In this document: positions 10,381 through 17,539 of the stretch, in pieces
Position numbering within the stretch: the stretch's first letter is position 1
Layout of the letters: each line of letters starts with the position of its first letter
Assembly (NCBI RefSeq): GCF_014192475.1
Contig: NZ_JACHXZ010000001.1
Coordinates: 792,110 to 856,109, forward strand
Source: Simiduia aestuariiviva
Lineage (GTDB): Bacteria; Pseudomonadota; Gammaproteobacteria; Pseudomonadales; Cellvibrionaceae
Direction: 5' to 3'
DNA: 64,000 nt
Position numbers and translations under genes: made by a program
Notes under the pieces: model-generated
Seen by the model: only the letters and a program-made list of their open reading frames with translations
Database searches by the model: none
Told to the model about the DNA's origin: nothing

Positions 10381-11786
10381 ATGCCGTGGCCCGTTTGATT
10401 GAGCCTTTGTTGCGCCTCTTCCATGGCAATGGCATTTTTGTGTTGCCAGTGTCCCTGCCGCCAGCGTCGGTAGTAGATTAATGATCGACAACTTTCGTCG
10501 ATCAGTGCAGAAATCAAAACCCCGATCAGCCCCATATCTAGGTGAATTGCAAAGTACCATGCTAGTGGTACCGCGATGCACCAACTAAAGAGTAATCCTG
10601 CAATAGAAATAAACCAGCCGTCACCGGTACCGCGCAATGAATTGCCGACGATAATATTGGTGGTGCGGCCCGGCTCAGTTAATACCGATAAACCGAAATA
10701 GACATAGGCCATGGTGAGAATAGTATTGTCATTGGTATACAGTGACATGATCTGTGGAGCAAAGAGTGTCAATGTAATGCCAAGACCGCATGCGCCAAAT
10801 AAAGCAGCTTTGAGGCTTTGATGTAATTGGCGGTTTGCCTTGGCAAATTGTTTGGCGCCCACGCGCTGTCCCACCAATACCTCGGTAGCCGTACTGATAG
10901 CAATGGTGAAGATTAACAGCGCCATAAATGTGTTGAAGGTGTAGGCGCGAGCGGCAAGTTCAGTGGCGCCGCCAACAGCCACGATTGCGCTGAGGACGAT
11001 CATCTGAGCGTCGAACGACAGTGGCTCGGCAATACTCGGTAATGCAATACGGCCCAGCTGACGAGAGTGCCGTTTAAAATCCCGCCGCACATTTGCCCAA
11101 ACGATACTCAATTTTAGTCGCCAGTAGATGGCGAATAACGCTACTAATACACCGATGAGTGATGAAAAAACGCTAACCCAGGCGACTCCGATTAAGCCCA
11201 GTTTAGGGAGACCAAAGAGTCCAAAAACCACACAGCTATTGCCCAGCACATTGGATACAAAGTAGGCGCTATTGGCGATTAAATTCCAGTGCGGCAGACC
11301 GTACACAGTCAGAATGCTGTGCGTCAATGCGTGTACCCCCCATATGCCGATCATCCATGCAGTGATGCGCAAATAGGTGTCTGCATCGACTTTAATACCC
11401 AATTCCAGTCCCATCCACCCTGATACCACAGGGCCGCCGTGAAAAACCATGGCGGTGGCGAGCATGCTGAGTAGTACCAGCCAAATACCGTAAACGCCAA
11501 TTGTGGTATTGGCCTGGCCATAGTCGTTGGTACCCATGCGCTGCGACGTGAGGCTTGAGCCGGCAAAGGCCACTACCCAAAGGCAGGTAAACGAGAAATA
11601 AAGGATGGGCGTGATGGCCCCCACGGCGGCGGCAGCGTTGTCTGAGACACGGCTTAGAAAAAACAAGTCGGTCATTGGAATGCTTAGTACCAGCGCCTGC
11701 TCAAGCAGCATGGGGCGCGTCATGCCCCAGAGCCCTTTGTCGAGGACTTGGCTGGTTCCGGTTATGGGTTCCTGAGTACTACTCAT
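10377..11786 (-). CDS. MATE family efflux transporter
   Basis: A 469-residue inner membrane protein with about 12 hydrophobic segments and the two-half arrangement of MATE exporters. The N-terminal segment MTRPMLLEQALVLSIPMTD and the mid-protein RIALPSIAEPLSFDAQMIV match the typical starts of the two halves. Such proteins export cationic drugs or metabolites with a Na+ or H+ gradient. The substrate cannot be told from sequence. It is convergent with the DTW gene. Confidence 0.88.
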   Translation of the reverse strand: MSSTQEPITGTSQVLDKGLWGMTRPMLLEQALVLSIPMTDLFFLSRVSDNAAAAVGAITPILYFSFTCLWVVAFAGSSLTSQRMGTNDYGQANTTIGVYGIWLVLLSMLATAMVFHGGPVVSGWMGLELGIKVDADTYLRITAWMIGIWGVHALTHSILTVYGLPHWNLIANSAYFVSNVLGNSCVVFGLFGLPKLGLIGVAWVSVFSSLIGVLVALFAIYWRLKLSIVWANVRRDFKRHSRQLGRIALPSIAEPLSFDAQMIVLSAIVAVGGATELAARAYTFNTFMALLIFTIAISTATEVLVGQRVGAKQFAKANRQLHQSLKAALFGACGLGITLTLFAPQIMSLYTNDNTILTMAYVYFGLSVLTEPGRTTNIIVGNSLRGTGDGWFISIAGLLFSWCIAVPLAWYFAIHLDMGLIGVLISALIDESCRSLIYYRRWRQGHWQHKNAIAMEEAQQRLNQTGHGI

Positions 11787-11902
11787 AGATGGCGATTAGC
11801 TCAATGTAAATCGGGCCATTCTACCCGAGTCTAGTGGCTATAATTTCACACAGAGCGATCCAGCGGACGCTCAGTGCCGTATCACAGCGTAGAATTTAAA
11901 GA

Positions 11903-12427
11903 ATGGTGTTCGGAATGAAGATGTTAGTGTTTCTTGGACTGCTTTGCTATTCATTGGTGGCTCTGCCCTGTGAGACGCCCGCAGGCTTGAAGGCAGTTGG
12001 TGCGGCGGAGTTGAGAGTTTGGGGATTTAAAATTTATCGAGCCAGCACTTATTCCTGTGCTGGCGAAAGCATCGTTGATTTTCGACAGTTGCCGGCTTCG
12101 TTTACTCTGGAAATTCTATACTACCGCGACATTGACGGGAGCGACTTGATAGAAAAGACGCGCACTGAGTGGCAACGCCTTGGGCTCTACGATACGCGTG
12201 CCGAGCAATGGCTCACGGAGTTAGCTGACATTTGGCCAAACGTGAAAGCCAACGATACGTTAACGATGTGGGTAGATAGCCAAGAGCGTGCCCAGTTTTT
12301 ACTGAACAAGCGCCCAATCGGTATTGTGTCTGCTGAAGAGTTTGCAGAGACCTTTGCTGCGATTTGGTTGCATCCAGACGCAAGTTATCCCAAATTACGC
12401 GCGCAACTGTCGGGTATTCAGCCATGA
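11903..12427 (+). CDS. Chalcone isomerase-like protein (exported)
   Basis: A protein of about 174 residues with an N-terminal signal peptide ending near LVALPCETP. The body (GLKAVGAAELRVWGFKIYRAS, with ILYYRDIDGSDLIEKT further on) matches the bacterial chalcone isomerase-like family (Chalcone_3), whose members are periplasmic and probably not flavonoid enzymes. ATG codons at 11915 and 11921 are alternative starts. The stop overlaps the start of the next gene (ATGA), so the two are translationally coupled. Such genes often lie with DUF3833 lipoproteins in fatty-acid-modification clusters. Confidence 0.75.
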   Translation: MVFGMKMLVFLGLLCYSLVALPCETPAGLKAVGAAELRVWGFKIYRASTYSCAGESIVDFRQLPASFTLEILYYRDIDGSDLIEKTRTEWQRLGLYDTRAEQWLTELADIWPNVKANDTLTMWVDSQERAQFLLNKRPIGIVSAEEFAETFAAIWLHPDASYPKLRAQLSGIQP

Positions 12428-13002
12428 AATTTATTCTGTCCATTTATATTGTGATGGCACTGGCTATCACAGGCTGCACACAAATTAGTAGCTATGAATC
12501 CAGCGAGCCATCCGCACCCAAGGCTGTAGACTTAATGACGTTTTTCTCTGGCAGCAGCCGGGCTTGGGGAATGGTGACTGATTACCGTGGCAAAGTTGTG
12601 CGTCGATTTGAGGTGGATTTGAGTGGTTGTATGGAGGGGGGTCGGTTAGTGCTCGATGAGCACTTCGTTTACGATGACGGTGAAACCCAGTTCCGCCAGT
12701 GGAAAATCGAGCGAACGCTAGATGGCCGCACTTACACTGGCGAAGCCGCGGATATCGTTGGCAGCGCCGAGGGTGTCTCCAGCGGCTTCGCACTGCAATG
12801 GCGTTACACCATGGATTTGCCTGTTGATGGTTCGGTCTATCGCGTTAACTTTGATGACTGGATGTATCAATTGGACAGCCAGCATTTGTTTAACATCGCG
12901 GAAATAAAAAAGTGGGGCGTGACCGTAGCCAAGGTGACGTTGTTTTTTCAAAAGTCAGCGACAGCGACAGCCGATTGTAGCGCTAGCGATGATAACGCAT
13001 AA
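12424..13002 (+). CDS. DUF3833 family lipoprotein
   Basis: A 192-residue protein with a lipoprotein signal (ALAITGC, cysteine near residue 18). Internal features such as FFSGSSRAWGMVTDYRGKV and FVYDDGETQFRQWKI are typical of DUF3833, a family of unknown function. The start ATG overlaps the stop of the chalcone isomerase-like gene. The last 20 bp overlap the convergent YhhN gene. It is probably anchored to the outer or inner membrane on the periplasmic side. Confidence 0.8.
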   Translation: MKFILSIYIVMALAITGCTQISSYESSEPSAPKAVDLMTFFSGSSRAWGMVTDYRGKVVRRFEVDLSGCMEGGRLVLDEHFVYDDGETQFRQWKIERTLDGRTYTGEAADIVGSAEGVSSGFALQWRYTMDLPVDGSVYRVNFDDWMYQLDSQHLFNIAEIKKWGVTVAKVTLFFQKSATATADCSASDDNA

Positions 13003-13630
13003 CACCATAAGTAATGAGGGCTTGCGCCGAATAGTAGGTGGCCATGATTGCTAAATCGCTACCAACAAAAGGAATGATAAATTTATTTATCGCGATGAGC
13101 CCATCCGACAGCACAAATAATAGTGCTCCCGAGAATACCGCCGCGCTGCGCTGTGCAAACAGAGCAGCAGCCACCGCCATGCTCGCTATGGCCAAAAGAT
13201 AAATAGCCACCGGTAGAATTAGCCCACCGGTATTTGGCAGAATTAGTGTAGCCATGCATACGCATACCAAAGCAACAAATATCAATCTGCGATAATGCTG
13301 GCGCTCCAGGGCAACAGCTTTACGCGCTAGAAAGCCGAACGCATAAACTAGCTGCGCCACTAAGAAAGCAGAAAGCCCAAAGACAAAGCTTTGGGTTAAT
13401 GGAAGTGCCAGCAGCAGATCGCCTAGCGCAGAAAATGCCAGAGCAATGCTGAGAAATTTGGGCGCGGCGATGCTCTGCAAGCTGATCCACAGTAGGCTCA
13501 GCAAGGGAATGACTTTTAAAAGGGCGGCTGGATAAATAGGCAGATTAAAAAATAAGCTGATTAAATAGATGGCGCTAGAAACGTAAAATGTGCGCCATAG
13601 GCTGGTTATGGAAAGTGTAGGGATGTGCAT
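12983..13630 (-). CDS. YhhN family lysoplasmalogenase-like membrane protein
   Basis: A 215-residue protein with about eight hydrophobic segments. The pattern ALGDLLLALP with a later LSDGLIAINKF matches the YhhN/TMEM86 family, whose characterised members hydrolyse the vinyl ether bond of lysoplasmalogens. The bacterial role is uncertain. Its 3-prime end overlaps the DUF3833 gene in convergent orientation. Confidence 0.82.
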   Translation of the reverse strand: MHIPTLSITSLWRTFYVSSAIYLISLFFNLPIYPAALLKVIPLLSLLWISLQSIAAPKFLSIALAFSALGDLLLALPLTQSFVFGLSAFLVAQLVYAFGFLARKAVALERQHYRRLIFVALVCVCMATLILPNTGGLILPVAIYLLAIASMAVAAALFAQRSAAVFSGALLFVLSDGLIAINKFIIPFVGSDLAIMATYYSAQALITYGVMRYHR

Positions 13631-13710
13631 GGCTCGACCTTAAAAGTGCTTCGGGTCAGTATACGAGAATAGCCGTGCCTGTGAAGTCTGTTAATTGTTT
13701 CAAGGCATAG

Positions 13711-13872
13711 AAAAAAAGCCAGCATAGCTGGCTTTTTAATCCGTTTCCCTAAGATGTGGTCTTGAACCGTCCGTGATCCTTTTTCCTTGACCTTTGTTTT
13801 TTTGCCCTTAATCCTGAGGGCGCTTCCCTTGGCCTTCAATGGCCTAGTTACTCCGTGTGTACGTCCTTGTTG
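13711..13872 (-). ncRNA. GGA-rich small RNA A, CsrB/RsmZ-like
   Basis: Predicted transcript of about 162 nt on the minus strand with no convincing reading frame. It holds nine GGA motifs, several as AAGGA, CACGGA or CAGGAT. One hairpin, GCCCU facing AGGGC, presents CAGGAU in its loop, the classic CsrA/RsmA-binding arrangement. It begins with AUCAACAAGGA, downstream of a CATAAT -10 element (13879-13884), and ends in a terminator hairpin with seven U (13711-13737). A GacA-type palindrome lies 67 bp upstream of the -10. Units B and C (13996-14151, 14281-14492) are related in sequence and layout. The start is estimated within a few bases. Confidence 0.82.
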
Positions 13873-13950
13873 ATAGCTATTATGCTGATTGGCACCTTGA
13901 CGGCCTAGTGGCGGGAATCGTCAGTGTGTGTCGGATTCGCGCCCTTTCGT

Positions 13951-13968
13951 TGTCAGCCAAATCCTACA
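13951..13968 (-). promoter_or_regulatory. GacA-type upstream activating site of RNA A
   Basis: TGTCAGCCAAATCCTACA matches the Pseudomonas GacA consensus TGTAAG-N6-CTTACA with two mismatches. It lies 67 bp upstream of the RNA A -10 element, nearly the same distance as in unit B. Confidence 0.65.
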
Positions 13969-13995
13969 GGATTGGGTATTCTGGTTGTTTGGCAC

Positions 13996-14151
13996 AAAAT
14001 GAAAGAGGGCCAGCAATGCTGGCCCTCTTAAAGCTTTTTCCCTAAGTGCTGGTCTTCGTCCCTTTTCCTTGACCTTTTATAGACCTCCATCCGGGAGGTA
14101 CTTCCCTTTGCCTTCAGTGGCTAGCGCGACATCCTGTGGACTTCCTTGTTG
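13996..14151 (-). ncRNA. GGA-rich small RNA B, CsrB/RsmZ-like
   Basis: Predicted transcript of about 156 nt with eight GGA motifs. The hairpin ACCUCC-CGGAU-GGAGGU presents GGA in a five-base loop, and CAAGGAAGU, ACAGGAUGU and CUUAGGGAAA recur as in the sister units. The promoter has the -10 CAGAAT (14158-14163), and the first bases AUCAACAAGGA equal those of unit A. The terminator stem agagggccagca facing tgctggccctct (14004-14028) is strong, but its U run is interrupted by C, so termination may be less efficient and could read into unit A. Confidence 0.82.
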
Positions 14152-14230
14152 ATAGCTATTCTGCTAAACCGCGAGTCAGTTGCCCAGTGGCTAAGGTCGG
14201 CAAGGTGTGTAAGCAGAATGTCGCACGCGT

Positions 14231-14248
14231 TGTCAGCTTTTGCTTACG
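14231..14248 (-). promoter_or_regulatory. GacA-type upstream activating site of RNA B
   Basis: TGTCAGCTTTTGCTTACG matches TGTAAG-N6-CTTACA with two mismatches and lies 68 bp upstream of the unit B -10 element. The conserved spacing in A and B argues for function. Confidence 0.68.
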
Positions 14249-14280
14249 CGTGTGTGAGGTAGATGGTGAATGGCCAGAAA

Positions 14281-14492
14281 TGAAAAAGACCAGCAATGCT
14301 GGCCTTTTAATATCGTTCCCTAAGTGTCGGTCTTTTGATTAGTCCCTAATCGACATCCTTGCATCATCGCGCATATCCATTCGCTATCCTTGATGCCTTA
14401 TCCCTGACCGTATTTTTTTGGCCCTTTGATCCTGAGGGCGCTTCCGTTGACCGTCAATGGCCTGATTCACATCCGTGTCGACTTCCTTGTAT
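14281..14492 (-). ncRNA. GGA-rich small RNA C, CsrB/RsmZ-like
   Basis: The longest unit, about 210 nt, with ten GGA motifs. Three hairpins expose them: CAC-GGAU-GUG, GCCCU facing AGGGC with CAGGAU in the loop (shared with unit A), and GAUUAG-GGA-CUAAUC, a six-pair stem with a GGA loop. The -10 element is CACAAT (14499-14504), followed by ACAAGGAAGU close to the 5-prime end. The terminator AAAGGCCAGC facing GCUGGUCUUU plus U lies at 14283-14308. It is the first RNA after the GGDEF gene on the same strand. Confidence 0.83.
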
Positions 14493-14547
14493 GTGTCCAT
14501 TGTGCAAAAACGAGCAGGAGGCTGGAAGTGGCGTTTGGCTGAACCTT

Positions 14548-14567
14548 TTGTAAGCCATGGCTTACAA
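14548..14567 (-). promoter_or_regulatory. Perfect GacA upstream activating palindrome of RNA C
   Basis: TTGTAAGCCATGGCTTACAA is a perfect 20 bp palindrome and an exact match to TGTAAG-N6-CTTACA, the site bound by the response regulator GacA upstream of rsmY and rsmZ in Pseudomonas. It lies 44 bp from the unit C -10, about two helical turns closer than in A and B. No T run follows on either strand, so it is not a terminator of the GGDEF gene, which ends 27 bp away. Confidence 0.85.
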
Positions 14568-14593
14568 GGCGAGCAAAAGTGCCTTGTTGCGGC

Positions 14594-15502
14594 CTAATGA
14601 GGGCTGGATACCACGCAATTTCGGCTTTTGGTTTTCGCTTGATACAGCAGTTGATCGGCCCGGTTAATCAGTTGATCGAAGGCCGAGTCACCGTCTTCAA
14701 TAGCAGTGACGCCGAGACTCAGGGTGAAGCTGATGGACTGGCCATCATATTCAACCACCGCCTTCTCTAGGGTTTGGCGTATGCGCTCGGCCATGTGGGT
14801 GGCACCTTCGCACGTAGTTTCAGGGCAGCAGATGGCAAATTCCTCACCCCCTAGGCGCGCCAGGATATCGGTCTCTCGGAGGCATTCTCGACACACGTCG
14901 GCGATGCGCTTGAGTGCTTCATCGCCCATTGCGTGGCCGTAGTTGTCGTTGATGGCTTTGAATTTATCGGCATCGAGCATGATGACTGACAGGGGGCGTG
15001 TGTGACGCTTTGCCTTGGCGAACTCTACATTGCTCAACTCGAAGAAATGTCGACGATTAAAGCAACGAGTCAGCGAATCTGTGGATGCCAAGGTGGCCAA
15101 ACGTTCGTTTGCCGCTGCCAACTCTTCCTGGCTTTGTTTCAAGCGCACCGCAGAGCGAACTCTTGCTTCGAGCACAGGGTAAATAAAGGGTTTCGAGATG
15201 AAATCGTGGGCGCCGATATCCAGGGCGTCAATGATGCTATCGTCACTGTCATCCGCGGACACCATGATCACTGGGACATTTTCCACGGAGGGGATGGCTT
15301 TAAGCGCCTGCAGCGTCTCAATGCCACTCATGCCGGGCATCATCATGTCGAGCAGTATTACATCAGGTAGAAAATCGGGCGCAAGCTCTATGCAGCCTTG
15401 GCCGCTAGTCGCTGACGCCACCTCGTGGCCATCATCTTCCAAGTTATACCAGAGCAATTTGATGTTATCTTCGACATCATCGACGATAAATATTCTAGCC
15501 AT
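14594..15502 (-). CDS. Response regulator with diguanylate cyclase (GGDEF) output
   Basis: A 302-residue cytoplasmic protein. Residues 1-120 form a receiver domain with acidic D8-D9, phospho-acceptor D52 in VILLDMMMPG, and the lysine of FISKPF. A short coiled linker (QEELAAANERL) leads to a GGDEF domain with GGEEF near residue 216, so cyclase activity is likely. RETD, five residues before it, is the inhibitory I-site. Architecture matches PleD/WspR-type cyclases. No cognate kinase is adjacent. It lies directly upstream of three putative Rsm RNAs on the same strand. Confidence 0.93.
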   Translation of the reverse strand: MARIFIVDDVEDNIKLLWYNLEDDGHEVASATSGQGCIELAPDFLPDVILLDMMMPGMSGIETLQALKAIPSVENVPVIMVSADDSDDSIIDALDIGAHDFISKPFIYPVLEARVRSAVRLKQSQEELAAANERLATLASTDSLTRCFNRRHFFELSNVEFAKAKRHTRPLSVIMLDADKFKAINDNYGHAMGDEALKRIADVCRECLRETDILARLGGEEFAICCPETTCEGATHMAERIRQTLEKAVVEYDGQSISFTLSLGVTAIEDGDSAFDQLINRADQLLYQAKTKSRNCVVSSPH

Positions 15503-15556
15503 TTACCACTTTCCTAAGCATTTAAAGCAGTATAGACAGAAACTTGGGGGCTCGCG

Positions 15557-15742
15557 TTAATGTGTATGGGTGAGCTGGCGCTCGCAGGTGGATTTGTTGT
15601 GCGTATTGGTCAAGCCTTCCACTTGATAGCGCAGGCGATTGACCACATTGCCCATGACTTCTAGGGTTTGGCTGAGTTGGTCGAGGCTGATCAGCAGGGC
15701 TTCCTGCATTGGGTCTGTAGTAGTGCGTCGGTCCTGGTCCAT
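15557..15742 (-). CDS. Small hypothetical protein downstream of nrdB
   Basis: A 61-residue frame with a good ribosome site (aggag, seven bases before the ATG). The predicted protein has a polar start and a heptad-like helix (ALLISLDQLSQTLEVMGNVV) that could pair with another helix. No family was recognised. It lies 75 bp downstream of nrdB and on the same strand, so it may be cotranscribed. An alternative is a chance frame; the ribosome site is the main support. Confidence 0.5.
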   Translation of the reverse strand: MDQDRRTTTDPMQEALLISLDQLSQTLEVMGNVVNRLRYQVEGLTNTHNKSTCERQLTHTH

Positions 15743-15817
15743 CTTTTTCTCCTGTCACAATTGAGTTAAGTGGTGATTGCCGGCGGCCTAGACCGCCGGC
15801 AAGGGCGACGCGGCCAA

Positions 15818-17065
15818 TTACTCCCAGCTGAGTGCGCCACCGGTTTGGTATTCAATGACTCGAGTTTCAAAGAAGTTCTTTTCTTTGCGCAGATCCATGA
15901 TTTCGCTCATCCACGGGAACGGGTTTTGCGCGCCTGGAAATTGCTCTGGCAAGCCTAGCTGAGCCAGACGGCGATTGGCGATAAAGTGCAAATACTCTTC
16001 CATTGTCGCGGCATTCATACCGAGAACACCGCGCGGCATAGAGTCGCGCGCATAGGCTATCTCTAGCTCTGTGCCCTCTAAAATCATCTGCACCACTTCG
16101 GCTTTAAACTCTGTCGTCCACAGGTGCGGATTTTCAAGTTTGATTTGGTTGATCACGTCAATGCCGAAATTTAGGTGCATTGACTCATCGCGCAGAATGT
16201 ATTGAAACTGCTCTGCCACACCGGTCATTTTATTGCGGCGACCCATTGACAGGATCTGTGAAAAGCCGCAATAGAAAAAGATGCCCTCGGTAACCACATA
16301 GAAGGCAATTAAGTTGCGCAGCAGTTCTTGATCGGTTTCAGGGGTGCCGGTGGTAAAGGTTGGGTCAGACAGTGACTTAGTGTGGTTCAGGCTCCAGACC
16401 GCCTTGTTTGCCACTGAGGGCAGCTCGCGGTACATGTTAAATACGGCACCTTCGTCCATACCCAGCGATTCAATACAGTACTGATAGGCATGGGTGTGAA
16501 TAGCCTCTTCAAAGGACTGTCGCAGAATGTACTGGCGGCACTCTGGATTGGTGATCAGGCGGTAAATGGCCAATACCAAGTTGTTGGCAACCAGCGAGTC
16601 GGCGGTGGAGAAGTAACCCAATGAACGCATGACGATGCGTCGCTCGTCTTCGGTCAGACCATCATTGGAGCGCCACAGGGCCACGTCTGCGGTCATGTTG
16701 ATTTCTTGCGGCATCCAGTGATTGGCGCAACCGTCTAGGTATTTCTGCCATGCCCACTCATATTTGAATGGCACTAATTGGTTGAGGTCGGCGCGACAGT
16801 TGATCATGCGCTTATCGTCCACCTGTACCCGCTCGGCCCCCAATTCTAAATCGGCAATACCCGCGGCGGTGTCCAAGTTGGCCACTGCCTCGCGCGCCTT
16901 GGCTACGGCGTCGCTGGCGGGGGTTGTCGGTGCGGCCGCTTGGGCCGCTACCGGCGCTGCCTGTGTAGCTTGCGCCGGTGGTGCAGGCTGGGCGGCAGGC
17001 GCCGGTTGCGGTTCGGTGGGCTTGGTTGTGGTGGCTTCGCTTTCGTAGTCGTCCCAACTCAGCAT
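15818..17065 (-). CDS. nrdB: Class Ia ribonucleotide reductase beta subunit NrdB
   Basis: A 415-residue subunit that holds the di-iron centre and tyrosyl radical and, with NrdA, makes deoxyribonucleotides. Iron-ligand motifs are visible in [17 protein letters not shown] and in [10 protein letters not shown]. The first 90 residues hold a Pro/Ala-rich linker, as in Pseudomonas NrdB of the same length. The upstream TTG at 17071 opens the frame earlier, but the ATG at 17065 with an aagga site is preferred. nrdA is not next to it. Upstream at 17343-17402 are NrdR and DnaA boxes. Confidence 0.95.
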   Translation of the reverse strand: MLSWDDYESEATTTKPTEPQPAPAAQPAPPAQATQAAPVAAQAAAPTTPASDAVAKAREAVANLDTAAGIADLELGAERVQVDDKRMINCRADLNQLVPFKYEWAWQKYLDGCANHWMPQEINMTADVALWRSNDGLTEDERRIVMRSLGYFSTADSLVANNLVLAIYRLITNPECRQYILRQSFEEAIHTHAYQYCIESLGMDEGAVFNMYRELPSVANKAVWSLNHTKSLSDPTFTTGTPETDQELLRNLIAFYVVTEGIFFYCGFSQILSMGRRNKMTGVAEQFQYILRDESMHLNFGIDVINQIKLENPHLWTTEFKAEVVQMILEGTELEIAYARDSMPRGVLGMNAATMEEYLHFIANRRLAQLGLPEQFPGAQNPFPWMSEIMDLRKEKNFFETRVIEYQTGGALSWE

Positions 17066-17342
17066 GGTCAATGGTCCTTAAACTGCTTTTAATAATTAAT
17101 TAGCCGGGAAATACCCCGGAGATGGCAAACAGGTTGCTTGTAATCGTTTCTACCGGCGCCTAGCAGTAGGCTATAGAGCCGTCACTCGCGCCAGTGGACG
17201 TTAGGGCCCGCAGGGGCTCGTTCTTGTGCTGCGCCATTGGATTGACTCTGGCCTTGAATTATTAGCCTTTAGCCGTTGCTCGCGGTCAAAGGGAGCCTAG
17301 AGTTGAGAGGGCGCTAAATGATGGGATTTATTCTAACGATTA

Positions 17343-17389
17343 ACACAAGATATGCAAATTCTAATTGGCAATAACACAATATATGGTGC
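17343..17389 (-). promoter_or_regulatory. Tandem NrdR boxes upstream of nrdB
   Basis: Two 16 bp sites, ACACAAGATATGCAAA (17343-17358) and ACACAATATATGGTGC (17374-17389), match the NrdR consensus (acaCwAtATaTwGtgt). Their starts are 31 bp apart, three helical turns, the usual NrdR layout. They lie about 280 bp from the nrdB start, implying a long leader. The region 17066-17342 has no gene that I can support. Confidence 0.8.
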
Positions 17390-17393
17390 TGCT

Positions 17394-17402
17394 TGTGGAT
17401 AA
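17394..17402 (-). promoter_or_regulatory. DnaA box next to the NrdR boxes
   Basis: TGTGGATAA is the complement of the perfect DnaA box TTATCCACA. DnaA also controls nrdAB in Escherichia coli, so a role in linking dNTP supply to replication is plausible here. Confidence 0.65.
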
Positions 17403-17539
17403 CTTGTGGGTGGAATGTGAATCGTCTGCGCTAGCACAGACAGCGCGGGCGTTGCAGTGATCACACCCTGACCGCGAGGCGGCCTGTGCGTGAAAGTGGG
17501 TTAGGAATAACTAACGCGCTAGCCGCAGGGCTAGACCTG

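Noticed and set aside
13606-14342. Several short open frames in the small RNA array
   Set aside because: They overlap the terminators, GGA hairpins and upstream sites, lack ribosome sites, and differ between the three units, so the repeated features are better explained as RNA.
13711-14492. CRISPR-like or insertion-sequence repeat
   Set aside because: The units are about 280 bp apart, diverged, and carry promoter and terminator signals; there are no short identical repeats with spacers and no transposase.
14548-14567. Palindrome as terminator of the GGDEF gene
   Set aside because: No T run on either strand; the sequence matches the GacA site instead.
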